Shown here one piece after another: positions 8,927 to 16,893 of a stretch of DNA of 64,000 nucleotides. The notes under the pieces were generated by a model. The model was not told where the DNA came from and did no database searches. It saw only the letters and a program-made list of their open reading frames with translations. The position numbers and the translations under genes were made by a program. The DNA is taken from positions 434,001 to 498,000 of the forward strand of contig NZ_JBFDUZ010000001.1 of assembly GCF_040719145.1 (NCBI RefSeq). The letters are read 5' to 3'. This DNA is from Paenibacillus sp. JQZ6Y-1. Its GTDB lineage: Bacteria; Bacillota; Bacilli; Paenibacillales; Paenibacillaceae. How positions within the stretch are numbered: the first letter of the stretch is position 1; the number at the start of each line of letters is the position of its first letter.

Positions 8927-9009
8927 GCGGTCGTGGTGGAATGGCAGACACGCTATCTTGAGGGGGTAGTGGGTGTATACCCGTGGAGGTTCGAGTCCTC
9001 TCGACCGCA
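8927..9009 (+). tRNA. tRNA-Leu (GAG), copy 1
   Basis: A class II tRNA with acceptor GCGGTCG / CGACCGC, anticodon GAG at 8960-8962 and a long variable arm. It is nearly identical to the copy at 11315-11397; I see one difference, in the 3' acceptor strand. Confidence 0.97.
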
Positions 9010-9019
9010 TTCATGAAGT

Positions 9020-9059
9020 AAACAAAAAGTCCCTGTTGAAAAACAGGGACTTTTTGTTT
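9020..9059 (+). terminator. terminator of the tRNA-Glu-Lys-Leu cluster
   Basis: A nearly perfect 18-bp inverted repeat with core AGTCCCTGTT / AACAGGGACT is followed by TTTTTG. Confidence 0.9.
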
Positions 9060-9264
9060 GCATCTATAGCATAAAATGGAATAAAATGAATAAATAAGGC
9101 GATCTTGCGCATAACGATGTTGAATTCCGTGACAAACCATACTATATTAGTAATCATAATTGTATTTTGTTTAAGCGGAACAGCGATACATATCCAGCGT
9201 GCTCTGGTTTACAGTGGCGCGTAATCATATTGCTTTTGCTTTGTGTATGTATGTCATGTGCCGC

Positions 9265-9471
9265 TTATTTAAAATTCTCAGGAATGTCCAGCAATTCGGC
9301 GACTTGTTTGCGGTATTTTGTCGCCTTGCGTGTGCCATTGATCAGGTTGGACAAACGCGAGGGGGGAATCCCATAACACTCGCAAAACGTCTTTTGATCC
9401 ATTTGTAACTCTGTCAGTCTCTGTTTGATGGCCCAGCCAAAAGAGGTAACAGGCTGCTTGCGGTTCAACAA
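9265..9471 (-). CDS. small XRE-type helix-turn-helix protein
   Basis: This 68-residue protein is little more than a Cro/CI-type DNA-binding domain. Helices around DQKTFCECYGI and PSRLSNLINGTRKAT form the expected HTH, and DIPENF closes the fold. TTG at 9471 is preceded by AAAGGGGTG. It is divergent from a second HTH gene at 9691, so the two may share a control region. Its small size and arrangement resemble phage or plasmid regulators; the target is unknown. Confidence 0.65.
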   Translation of the reverse strand: MLNRKQPVTSFGWAIKQRLTELQMDQKTFCECYGIPPSRLSNLINGTRKATKYRKQVAELLDIPENFK

Positions 9472-9690
9472 ATATCACCCCTTTATTTGTAACAAGTAAT
9501 GCTCTTATGTGCACTTATGGATCGGTACCGGTTCCCTGTCCATACGCACATGGTATAATGTTTCAGGAAAAGAAGTAAAAAAATGTCGTTAGACCAATTA
9601 TATACTTAAATACGCTTTTTATCAACATTAAAATACTTATAAAAGTGTTGTTAAGAGATTTAGATGACATGGTCGGGGAGTGGAAATCAT

Positions 9691-10059
9691 ATGCAGTCGC
9701 AATCTATTTATGAACGCATCGAATTACTCATCAAAAACAAGGGTATTACCAAAAAGTCATTTTGCGAGCAATTGAAGATCAGTACAGGTAACTTTGGTGA
9801 CTGGAAAAGAGGGAAATCCACACCGGGTACACACAAGCTGATCGAGATTGCCGCTTATTTTGATGTCAGTCTGGATTGGCTACTAACGGGCAAGGAACGT
9901 TATACCCAAACGGTTAACGAGCAGACTAGCCCGTATTTTTTTGAGCTTATGGGGCAATTGAATTGCCAGGATGAAGTTCTGTCCGATCAGGAAAAGGACT
10001 TTATCAAGGAATATATCGAATTTACCGTATATCGCAAAGCCAGACAGCAGGAGCAATAA
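9691..10059 (+). CDS. XRE-family transcriptional regulator
   Basis: The 122-residue protein has an N-terminal Cro/CI HTH (ITKKSFCEQLKISTGNFGDWKRGKSTPGT) and the phrase FDVSLDWLLTG that commonly closes phage-repressor DNA-binding domains. A helical tail of about 50 residues follows. The ATG at 9691 has GGGGAG 10 bases upstream. The divergent pairing with the HTH gene at 9471 looks like a repressor/anti-repressor leftover of a mobile element, but no other phage genes are adjacent. Confidence 0.75.
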   Translation: MQSQSIYERIELLIKNKGITKKSFCEQLKISTGNFGDWKRGKSTPGTHKLIEIAAYFDVSLDWLLTGKERYTQTVNEQTSPYFFELMGQLNCQDEVLSDQEKDFIKEYIEFTVYRKARQQEQ

Positions 10060-10094
10060 TTGTTTCGCAACCGCAGACCGGGTCATTTCAGAGC

Positions 10095-10143
10095 AAAAGG
10101 CTGATGGTTCACCAGTAGAGTAGGGTGAGCCGTCAGCCTTTTT
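10095..10143. terminator. bidirectional terminator between the HTH gene and ureF-like gene
   Basis: The stem AAAAGGCTGATGGTTCACC / GGTGAGCCGTCAGCCTTTTT has T runs on both strands. Confidence 0.85.
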
Positions 10144-10153
10144 GGCATGTCAT

Positions 10154-10816
10154 TCAATTGGTATGAACGTTTTGCAAGGGATGATGCGAGACTGTTTGTG
10201 ATTGCGTAGCAGTCTGCCAATGTAGATTCCAGTCTGTTTCCATCGTTTGCGATAATTGATCGGTCAGTAGGCTGGCATCGCGAATACTTAACTGTAAAGG
10301 TGCTGCCGCCCGACTCATGCAGCAGGAGAGAAGCGTATAAAAATAGCATCCCACTGCTTGCTCTCGTTCGATACCGAGCTGAACATTGATCCAAGCATGG
10401 AGTACAGTCAAGGATAGCACAGCATGATATTCAGTGATTGCCTGCTCTAACATAGTAAAATCCATCCATGGATATAAATTACGCGCCAACTTGAGTAAGC
10501 GCTTACCTGTCTTTCTGGCTTCATCCATATGTTCTGGCATAATGATCTGCTGAATCACCATCTTATCCACGAGAGCAAGCTGCCATACATCCTGCTTGGT
10601 TACTGCGGAGTATACACTGTGAATCGCTGGTGCCTCCCATTGAAACAGATGAGGTTTCAATACACCGGTAATATACTCATGTAGCTGGTCTGTGCTATCA
10701 ATATGACCTTGATTCACCTGACGCTCCAGATTATGGGCGTGTGTAAAGCTGGCTGTTGGTAGCTTCGCATCCAGCAGCTGTACATACGCGAGTAATTTCT
10801 GGCTACTGTTCATCAT
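10154..10816 (-). CDS. UreF-like urease accessory protein (orphan)
   Basis: UreF works with UreD and UreG to load nickel into apo-urease. The N-terminal segment LLDAKLPTASFTHAHNLE follows the UreF pattern (LxDxxLPxGxFxHxxGLE), and an all-helical fold with the GHI..TDQLHEYI segment follows. The length of 220 residues fits. The Gly expected in the motif is replaced by Thr, and urease structural genes ureABC and partners ureD/ureG are not in the neighbourhood. It has a clear GGAGG site 7 bases before the ATG. Confidence 0.65.
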   Translation of the reverse strand: MMNSSQKLLAYVQLLDAKLPTASFTHAHNLERQVNQGHIDSTDQLHEYITGVLKPHLFQWEAPAIHSVYSAVTKQDVWQLALVDKMVIQQIIMPEHMDEARKTGKRLLKLARNLYPWMDFTMLEQAITEYHAVLSLTVLHAWINVQLGIEREQAVGCYFYTLLSCCMSRAAAPLQLSIRDASLLTDQLSQTMETDWNLHWQTATQSQTVSHHPLQNVHTN

Positions 10817-11167
10817 TCATCAGCCTCCGTAAACGTAATCGTGCCTGCAACGTTCTCTATCTCTATATAGATGGATCTTGCTAAAAGCTGCAAATTCCGA
10901 CGTGGTATATGGTGTAGCATAAATATGGAATCGAAGAACGCTAACGTATACAAAAATATCAAAAATGAAGAAGTAAAAGTTACGTATTTTTAATATTTTG
11001 TTAATAATAATTACACGTTATACATATTTATGTCAATAAAATTAACTCAATATTAGGTATAAAGAAATTAATAAGTCTAGATTAGTCTATACATCTGTTG
11101 AATAAGGGATTTATTATTAATTTTATGTTAGGTAATATAACTTTTAATTTCTACTAGAAAATAAGCG
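10817..11167. other. AT-rich intergenic stretch
   Basis: About 350 bases between the ureF-like gene and the tRNA-Leu promoter have no credible ORF on either strand. From about 10930 the stretch is strongly AT-rich. I see no terminator or conserved RNA motif. Confidence 0.4.
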
Positions 11168-11196
11168 TTTACAATTAATTCGACAAATGATATAGT
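11168..11196 (+). promoter_or_regulatory. promoter upstream of the second tRNA-Leu
   Basis: TTTACA (11168-11173), a 17-base spacer and TATAGT (11191-11196). The predicted transcript has a leader of about 110 bases before the tRNA. Confidence 0.55.
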
Positions 11197-11314
11197 ATAA
11201 AAGTTGTTGCACGGATAGAATGGCAATGAAAAGTACTGTGATATTGTGACCTCAGGCAATATACCGAAGAATAGGAAGTACAGTACATTGTGGAAGCAAC
11301 AACTGATACATTGA

Positions 11315-11397
11315 GCGGTCGTGGTGGAATGGCAGACACGCTATCTTGAGGGGGTAGTGGGTGTATACCCGTGGAGGTTCGAGTCCTCTCGGCCGCA
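11315..11397 (+). tRNA. tRNA-Leu (GAG), copy 2
   Basis: Same class II structure as copy 1, with anticodon GAG at 11348-11350. In the 3' acceptor strand CGGCCGC replaces CGACCGC, turning one T-A pair into a G-U wobble. Confidence 0.97.
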
Positions 11398-11495
11398 TAC
11401 TTGATTTCGGATATATAGATTCAGATGAACATCATAATTCTTGGATGAATGATAAGTAATACATAAGTGATAAGATCACGTATAGCGAATACAGC

Positions 11496-11523
11496 AAAAA
11501 GCCGGATAATCTCCGGCTTTTTT
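11496..11523 (+). terminator. terminator after tRNA-Leu copy 2
   Basis: The stem AAAAAGCCGGA / TCCGGCTTTTTT has a short TAATC loop and a T tail. Confidence 0.85.
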
Positions 11524-11682
11524 AATTTACCTTGATAGTATAGACTGCATAGAGTTTTGGTTGGTACTTGGTACAAGTAGGCAAACAGTAGAGTAGACGA
11601 ATCATTGCTCTACGATAGAGGATTGGAACGTTGTGAATGAAAAGAGAGAAAGGGAAACGAAGTCACTCACACGCAAGCTGTA

Positions 11683-12159
11683 TTACAACTGTTTTCTAAT
11701 ATCTTCTTCGATCTTATCTGGTGTAGTTTGCGGCGAATAGCGTTTGATTGGATTACCGTCTCCGTCAATCAGAAATTTGGTAAAGTTCCATTTGATCGCT
11801 TTGGAGCCAAGAATGCCGGGCGCTTGCTCGCTTAAATATTTAAACAGGGGATGTGCATCCGAGCCATTTACATTGATCTTTTCGAACATGGGGAAGCTAA
11901 CACCGTAATTCAACTGGCAAAATTCTGAGATTTCTTCATTACTGCCGGGGTCCTGTCCAGCAAACTGATTGCTTGGAAAACCTAGAATTTCAAAGTTATC
12001 ATCCTTGAATTTGTCGTACAGTTCCTGTAATCCGGCAAATTGTGGCGTTAACCCGCATTTGCTGGCTGTATTGACGATCAACAGGGTTTTGCCTTTGTAC
12101 TGTTCAAGAGGAACTTCCTTGCCGCCAATCGTGTTGGCATGATAATCGTAAACAGTCAT
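11683..12159 (-). CDS. glutathione peroxidase-family thiol peroxidase
   Basis: This enzyme reduces peroxides through an active-site cysteine; in Bacillota, which often lack glutathione, family members are probably thioredoxin- or bacillithiol-dependent. The peroxidatic Cys sits in VNTASKCGLT (about residue 36), with the family Gln in GFPSNQFAGQ and Trp in WNFTKFL completing the catalytic triad. The 158 residues are full length. AAAGGAGG lies before the ATG. It is divergent from ohr, with a palindrome in the shared region that may allow joint peroxide control. Confidence 0.93.
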   Translation of the reverse strand: MTVYDYHANTIGGKEVPLEQYKGKTLLIVNTASKCGLTPQFAGLQELYDKFKDDNFEILGFPSNQFAGQDPGSNEEISEFCQLNYGVSFPMFEKINVNGSDAHPLFKYLSEQAPGILGSKAIKWNFTKFLIDGDGNPIKRYSPQTTPDKIEEDIRKQL

Positions 12160-12195
12160 CCGCTAACAGCCTCCTTTATCATATCGTGAAATCAA

Positions 12196-12215
12196 TTTAA
12201 TTTTAAAAAATTAAA
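12196..12215. promoter_or_regulatory. possible OhrR/MarR-type operator
   Basis: The perfect inverted repeat TTTAATTT-N4-AAATTAAA lies in the 170-base divergent region between gpx and ohr. It resembles the AT-rich palindromes bound by MarR/OhrR peroxide sensors, but no ohrR gene is next to it. Confidence 0.35.
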
Positions 12216-12335
12216 CTACTAAAGTCAATTTTAGCTTACCTATATATTTTATTATTTAGAGTTTCATTCTAGGCGTAGTGCTTTACAAATATAGTGTTGG
12301 TTTCAAACAAGTTTTGGAAAAGGAGCTGAATGATA

Positions 12336-12761
12336 ATGGCACTGTATACAGCAACAGCAAAAGTTCATGGTGGACGTCAAGGTAAGGTTGAATCGAGCAC
12401 AGGTGCGCTGGACGTGAGTCTTGTTATGCCGAAAGAACTGGGTGGCGGTGGCGGTAACGGTACCAATCCAGAGGAACTATTTGCAGCCGGTTATGGCGCA
12501 TGCTATCAGAGCGCACTTGCCAATGTAGCACGTCGTGAAAAGGTAAATGTTACGGATACGCTTGTAACCAGCAATGTACTGATCGACAAAGACCCCGCAG
12601 ACGGTGGCTTCAAGCTATCCGTGCGATTGGATGTTACGATTCCGGGACTATCGCATGAAGAAGCACTGGATATTGCCAAAAAAGCGCATGAATTCTGCCC
12701 ATACTCCAAAGCAACACGCGGCAATATTGATGTAGAATTGAATGTCGTGCAAAACGACTAA
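12336..12761 (+). CDS. ohr: organic hydroperoxide resistance protein (Ohr/OsmC)
   Basis: Ohr reduces organic hydroperoxides using two conserved cysteines. The first lies in AAGYGACYQSAL (about residue 50) and the second in HEFCPYSKATRGN near the C-terminus. The Gly-rich LGGGGGNGTNPEELFAAG segment is a family hallmark, and the 141-residue length is typical. The ATG at 12336 is preferred because GGAG ends 10 bases upstream; the ATG at 12330 is too close. It faces away from glutathione peroxidase, suggesting a peroxide-defence pair. Confidence 0.95.
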   Translation: MALYTATAKVHGGRQGKVESSTGALDVSLVMPKELGGGGGNGTNPEELFAAGYGACYQSALANVARREKVNVTDTLVTSNVLIDKDPADGGFKLSVRLDVTIPGLSHEEALDIAKKAHEFCPYSKATRGNIDVELNVVQND

Positions 12762-12836
12762 TGATAGCAATCATCGGCATTACTGTACCCTTTCCGTTAC
12801 AAGCGTAGCGGTATTTCGCCATCATAGTGTATCGCA

Positions 12837-12869
12837 AGCCAGTCCGTCTTATATGCGGGCTGGCTTTTT
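12837..12869 (+). terminator. terminator of ohr
   Basis: The stem AGCCAGTCCG / CGGGCTGGCT has one G-U pair and is followed by TTTTTA. The next 200 bases contain no gene. Confidence 0.8.
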
Positions 12870-13076
12870 ATATTATTTTGCTCATAAACGATTAACGATA
12901 GCTCATAAGGGTAAAGTTTACATAACGGAATATACTGCTGTATTAGCTTTGCTATACTCTTGTAACTACTAACAAAATTATTGCTAGAGAAGCGTATATT
13001 TCGGATGAGCGAGTGACAAATGGCGGAACAATAACCGGAGTCAGTCCAATTTCTGCTCCCCCGCAGTGAGTTGGAG

Positions 13077-13105
13077 TTGACACATACCATAAAATTCTTT
13101 AATAT
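13077..13105 (+). promoter_or_regulatory. strong sigma-A type promoter
   Basis: A perfect TTGACA (13077-13082), a 17-base spacer and TAATAT (13100-13105) lie 56 bases before the ATG at 13162. Confidence 0.75.
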
Positions 13106-13161
13106 GTCATAGGTGATTTGTAATTCGCTACGAAATTTAAAGGATAACGGGTGATGATAAT

Positions 13162-13437
13162 ATGGCATATAGACCGACGATCAAGGCGTTGAAAAAAGCC
13201 GGTATCAACGAAAAAGAAGGACTGTACGAATTTACAGCAACACTGGCGGATGGAACGGAATGCCGCATGTTCTACAATCGTTTTCCAGAGTGGAAAATGA
13301 CCAATATCAACCGCTTGCTGACCAAACCATGTCCTATATGCCGCAAAGATTTCATTTGTAACTGCTTCAGTGCATTTGCTGGTGAGATCGATCAACAAAT
13401 CAAAGATCGTCAACTGATTGACGAAGCACTGGCATAA
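13162..13437 (+). CDS. small zinc-binding hypothetical protein
   Basis: The 91-residue protein has a central cysteine cluster, CPICRKDFICNC (about residues 56-67), that could bind a metal, and a basic N-terminus (PTIKALKKAG). No membrane segment or signal peptide is visible. It follows one of the best promoters in the window and stands alone before the DCC-family gene. Function unknown. Confidence 0.6.
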   Translation: MAYRPTIKALKKAGINEKEGLYEFTATLADGTECRMFYNRFPEWKMTNINRLLTKPCPICRKDFICNCFSAFAGEIDQQIKDRQLIDEALA

Positions 13438-13605
13438 CAGCAAGTTGTTGTAACCAGATAACAGTATCATGCAGAGCGCGGGGGAATTCTCTTCGTGCTT
13501 TTTTGCTTTATAAGGATAGAATCCATGAATTGAAGTGTAAATAGGTAACATAGGGGACTCATGCAACGACAATGGATTGTATAAACTGTAAGGAGAGTGA
13601 CGATA

Positions 13606-14085
13606 ATGGTAACTGCACATGCTCCGGTATCCAGACCGGGAGAACCAACCGAATTGACAGATGCCCAGATTGACGAGCTGCTTCAGGGAGAACATCCAAT
13701 TGTTCTGGTAGATGGTGTTTGCCATTTTTGCCAAGGAGCGACCAAATTTATTATTAAACGCGATCTCAAAGGAATATTCCATTTTGCTTCCTTGCAGTCA
13801 GAGGTTGGACAGAAGCTGCTACAAAAGGGCGGATTGTCCACAACATCGATGGATACCTTTGTGCTAGTGGATCATGGGAAATTCTATACACGCTCTACAG
13901 CTGCACTTCGCATTGCTAAACGACTAAAATTTGCGTGGCCATTACTGTATGCGTTTATTATTGTGCCAAAGGTATTGCGGGACAGTGTGTATAATTACGT
14001 GGCACGCAATCGGTATCGTTGGTTTGGTAAGTCTGATCAGTGTATGCTACCGACACCGGATATTCGGGCGAGATTTGTAGAATAA
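13606..14085 (+). CDS. DCC-family thiol-disulfide oxidoreductase (DUF393)
   Basis: DCC proteins have a thioredoxin-like fold with a DxxCxxC motif, here DGVCHFC at about residues 38-44. The following KFIIKRD and FHFASLQS segments are typical of the family. The 159-residue protein probably catalyses dithiol/disulfide exchange; its substrates are unknown. The ATG at 13606 has AAGGAG 10 bases upstream, while the GTG at 13597 overlaps that site. Confidence 0.85.
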   Translation: MVTAHAPVSRPGEPTELTDAQIDELLQGEHPIVLVDGVCHFCQGATKFIIKRDLKGIFHFASLQSEVGQKLLQKGGLSTTSMDTFVLVDHGKFYTRSTAALRIAKRLKFAWPLLYAFIIVPKVLRDSVYNYVARNRYRWFGKSDQCMLPTPDIRARFVE

Positions 14086-14157
14086 TCGATAAGGAAGTTG
14101 ACTGTGAGGGCAGGTTGAGTACAATTCTGGTGACTGGTGCGATCATTTATGTAAAAG

Positions 14158-14208
14158 ATCCCGCTTTCTATGCCATATGGAATCAAATGGCTGGAAAGCG
14201 GGATTTTA
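14158..14208. terminator. bidirectional terminator
   Basis: The outer stem ATCCCGCTTTC / GAAAGCGGGAT has an inner GCCAT / ATGGC stem and T-rich flanks on both strands. It lies between the convergent DCC and beta-propeller genes. Confidence 0.8.
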
Positions 14209-14220
14209 TTTGGTTACAGA

Positions 14221-15465
14221 TTATTTCAGCTTATATCGGTTCAGCATATCATCGTTTACAGTATATACTGTTTTATCTACATAATCATAGGGAGTGCCTA
14301 GATTGTTGGTATCGAAGGTTTGCACGATAGACAGATTGGTTGGATACAGAATGTATGTCCGATCCGCCATATTGATCATCAGATTGCCATCGGTTGTGCG
14401 ATCAAGCGAAGTGTAATTGGCTGGATCACCTTCCAATGTTGCTGAAGCAATAGCTTTGCCTGAAGTAGTGTTGTAGAGCTTGAGTGTTTTGTTTTCATAA
14501 ATGGTATAGCCGGTGCCTGTTGATTGTGTAATCGAATCGCCCGGAATCACACGCCCCCACAGCAATTTGCCGCTTGGATCAAAAGCAAACAGTTTATTGC
14601 CAGTTTGATCGACATTGGCGCGTACAAGGACTGTACCATTTTTCAGTACAAACATAGAGTCGCTGCCGTCACCATAAATATTCGACTTTGCAGGGAACTG
14701 ATATTTGTACAGGCGTTTTAGCTCCAAACCGTATACATCCATCTGCGGATTGGATACCATTTGCCAGCCATTTTGGTTTTTGATCAGCTTACTAGCTGCG
14801 ACTAGAATCCGATCACCTTCCGCATGTAGAATTGAGCCTTGTACCGTTTGACTGTTCAGCAGTTTGCCATTCATATCATAGCGGCTAAGGGATGAGCGAA
14901 TGATACCCGATGCGTTTACATTTCCGTTGGAGGTGACGAGTAGAGAACCGTCCTTCATCATCGTAACGGTACCGGAGGAGGATAATGTTTTCTCCCAGTT
15001 TAATTTGCCGGAGGAATGGAGCGACAGCAGTTTGTACGTTCCGTCCGAGTAGGAGGCATAGATATAAGCCGTTCCATAAGGCGCGTATACGATTTGAGTA
15101 GATAAGGTATATGGTCCAGCCGATTCATGCAGCGAATAGCTCCACAATGGCTTGCCGGTCGTCAGGCTGTATCCTTTGATCGTATCGAGGTACCAGTTGT
15201 TTTGCGTATTGCCGGTCGTATTGGGAATATCTTGCTGGGTATGTACATAGACCAGCGATTTGGATGGTACAGCGTGGATTTCTGTAGCGCGTACAGCAAG
15301 TGCATTATCCATCTTGTCGGTAAACAAGGACGGGGAGGTCCACGATGGATTGTTCAGCAGGCTGATATCATTTGCCGCTGATGCAGATAGAGCAGCGCCT
15401 ACACTGATCACACCTGCTAGGATGAGTGATGCCCATCGATATTTGTTTTTGTGGTTCATGTTCAT
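14221..15465 (-). CDS. secreted PQQ-like beta-propeller protein
   Basis: A 414-residue protein with a classical Sec signal peptide: basic N-terminus, then hydrophobic ASLILAGVISVGAALSASAAN with a cleavage site near ASA-AN. The mature part consists of repeated blades with the PQQ-like pattern (SLTTGKPLWSYS, SSGKLNWEKT, DPSGKLLWGR, TTSGKAIASA). Such extracytoplasmic propellers commonly act as binding or scaffold domains. No catalytic residues are recognisable. It is transcribed away from the pilus operon, with about 270 bases in between. Confidence 0.75.
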   Translation of the reverse strand: MNMNHKNKYRWASLILAGVISVGAALSASAANDISLLNNPSWTSPSLFTDKMDNALAVRATEIHAVPSKSLVYVHTQQDIPNTTGNTQNNWYLDTIKGYSLTTGKPLWSYSLHESAGPYTLSTQIVYAPYGTAYIYASYSDGTYKLLSLHSSGKLNWEKTLSSSGTVTMMKDGSLLVTSNGNVNASGIIRSSLSRYDMNGKLLNSQTVQGSILHAEGDRILVAASKLIKNQNGWQMVSNPQMDVYGLELKRLYKYQFPAKSNIYGDGSDSMFVLKNGTVLVRANVDQTGNKLFAFDPSGKLLWGRVIPGDSITQSTGTGYTIYENKTLKLYNTTSGKAIASATLEGDPANYTSLDRTTDGNLMINMADRTYILYPTNLSIVQTFDTNNLGTPYDYVDKTVYTVNDDMLNRYKLK

Positions 15466-15607
15466 ACAGCGTTCCGCCTTTCTGTTTTGTAAAATATATC
15501 CTCTGATTGTTTAACCGGAATAACTGCGGTCGCAACAGGTGTAACGGGAATGTCACTTATTCCAAAAGAAATTAGAATTGAATTAGCAAAAAAACGAAAA
15601 AATAGTA

Positions 15608-15636
15608 TTGCAGACCTAGTACATATATGCTATTCT
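15608..15636 (+). promoter_or_regulatory. possible promoter of the pilus operon
   Basis: TTGCAG (15608-15613), a 17-base spacer and TATTCT (15631-15636). It lies immediately ahead of a terminator hairpin. Confidence 0.4.
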
Positions 15637-15662
15637 TACGTTAAATATAGTTCTTGCAACGG

Positions 15663-15718
15663 AAGCACCGTTTAAGTACCGCACCTGAAGTGCGTTATTT
15701 AAACGGTGCTTTTTTTTG
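15663..15718 (+). terminator. terminator/attenuator hairpin in the leader of tadZ
   Basis: The stem AAGCACCGTTTAA / TTAAACGGTGCTT has an inner GCAC / GTGC stem and eight T residues. It ends only about 25 bases before the tadZ start codon and about 25 bases after the predicted transcription start, which suits transcription attenuation. It could alternatively end a short upstream transcript. Confidence 0.65.
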
Positions 15719-15741
15719 CATATTTAAAGGGGGAAAAGCCA

Positions 15742-16893
15742 ATGGCTCCAGTACAGATCGTACTTTGTGTGGAGGACAGTGAGTACATTGAGCTGCTGCT
15801 GCGGTATGTCCGCACCAGTGAATATGCAGCCAGAGTACGCATTCGGGCATTTTCAGATCATGAGACGTTTTTAACTTATATGAATGAAGGGCATCATCGA
15901 GGGCTAGTAGCAGCGGAGGAATCTTTTTTGCAACGCTGGCTCAAGGATGGTGAATCCAAAAGCAATCGCTGCGTGACGTTAGGCGAATATCAGGAAAAGA
16001 ACGAAGAGCATCAAGTGCTTGCCAAATACCAGCCGCTGCAACGACTGCTGGAACAGCTTTGCGAATATAGTGGCAAAGCACCCGCAGAATGGCAACGTGA
16101 AGTAGGCAAGACGATGATCACAACGATCTATTCAACATCGCCGGGTAGTGGGAAATCGGTCACAGCGATGAATATGGCGAAGCAGTATGGCATGAGAGGG
16201 GAATCGGTATTTTACTTGAATCTGGAAGCTGCTAGCAGTACCCATTGGCTAACGATGGATCAGCAGCCTGATCCAAACTATGAATTGTCCAGATTGCTGT
16301 ACGATCTTCAGGCAGCTGCGGAATCGAAGCGCCAGCCAGAAGCATCGCCATCTCAGTATGCCATCAGAGCAGAAGAGATTCGTGCCGATATTTTTGTCCC
16401 GCCGGGCAATTTTAATGAATTGCTGCATATGACGGAAGACGAAACGGCGATGCTCATTCGGTATATTGCACATAGCGGTGAATATGATCATTTGATTATC
16501 GATGTGGAATCAGGGTGGCATGATCGTATTCGTGCCGCACTGAGCGAAAGTGATCGTATCGTCTGGCTGTTGACCGATGATCTGCCATGTATGAACAAAA
16601 CCCTGCAATGGATGTCGTACTGGCAGCATTATGATAGCGATTGGTATGAACAGATTGGTGGAAAAGTATCATTTGTTCTGAATCGGTATACTGGTGGGTT
16701 GATCAATCGTTTGCCAGTAGAGGGGATGGAGCTGGAAGGAACGCTTCCGTATGTTCCATCTTGGAAGCAGGTAAGCAGTGGGGAGCTGTTATGGTGCTCA
16801 CCGATTTTTCAGCGTGATATTTTGAAGCTATGTCGGTTAGATCATACTCATGATGAGTTAGCGTATTCGGTTGTTAACGGGGTGAGTTTGTGA
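15742..16893 (+). CDS. TadZ/CpaE-like ATPase of the Tad (Flp) pilus system
   Basis: TadZ/CpaE proteins are MinD/ParA-related ATPases that localise the Tad pilus apparatus. The N-terminal region resembles a degenerate response-regulator receiver domain. It is followed by a P-loop, TSPGSGKSVTAMNMAKQYG (about residues 131-149), and a LIIDVESGW segment in the Walker B position. The ATG at 15742 has AAAGGGGG 8 bases upstream. Its stop overlaps the start of the TadA/CpaF gene by 4 bases, the usual Tad operon arrangement. Confidence 0.82.
   Translation: MAPVQIVLCVEDSEYIELLLRYVRTSEYAARVRIRAFSDHETFLTYMNEGHHRGLVAAEESFLQRWLKDGESKSNRCVTLGEYQEKNEEHQVLAKYQPLQRLLEQLCEYSGKAPAEWQREVGKTMITTIYSTSPGSGKSVTAMNMAKQYGMRGESVFYLNLEAASSTHWLTMDQQPDPNYELSRLLYDLQAAAESKRQPEASPSQYAIRAEEIRADIFVPPGNFNELLHMTEDETAMLIRYIAHSGEYDHLIIDVESGWHDRIRAALSESDRIVWLLTDDLPCMNKTLQWMSYWQHYDSDWYEQIGGKVSFVLNRYTGGLINRLPVEGMELEGTLPYVPSWKQVSSGELLWCSPIFQRDILKLCRLDHTHDELAYSVVNGVSL

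Noticed and set aside
8916..9140. Antisense frame over tRNA-Leu
   Set aside because: It is the translation of the tRNA complement and terminator, a well-known false ORF.
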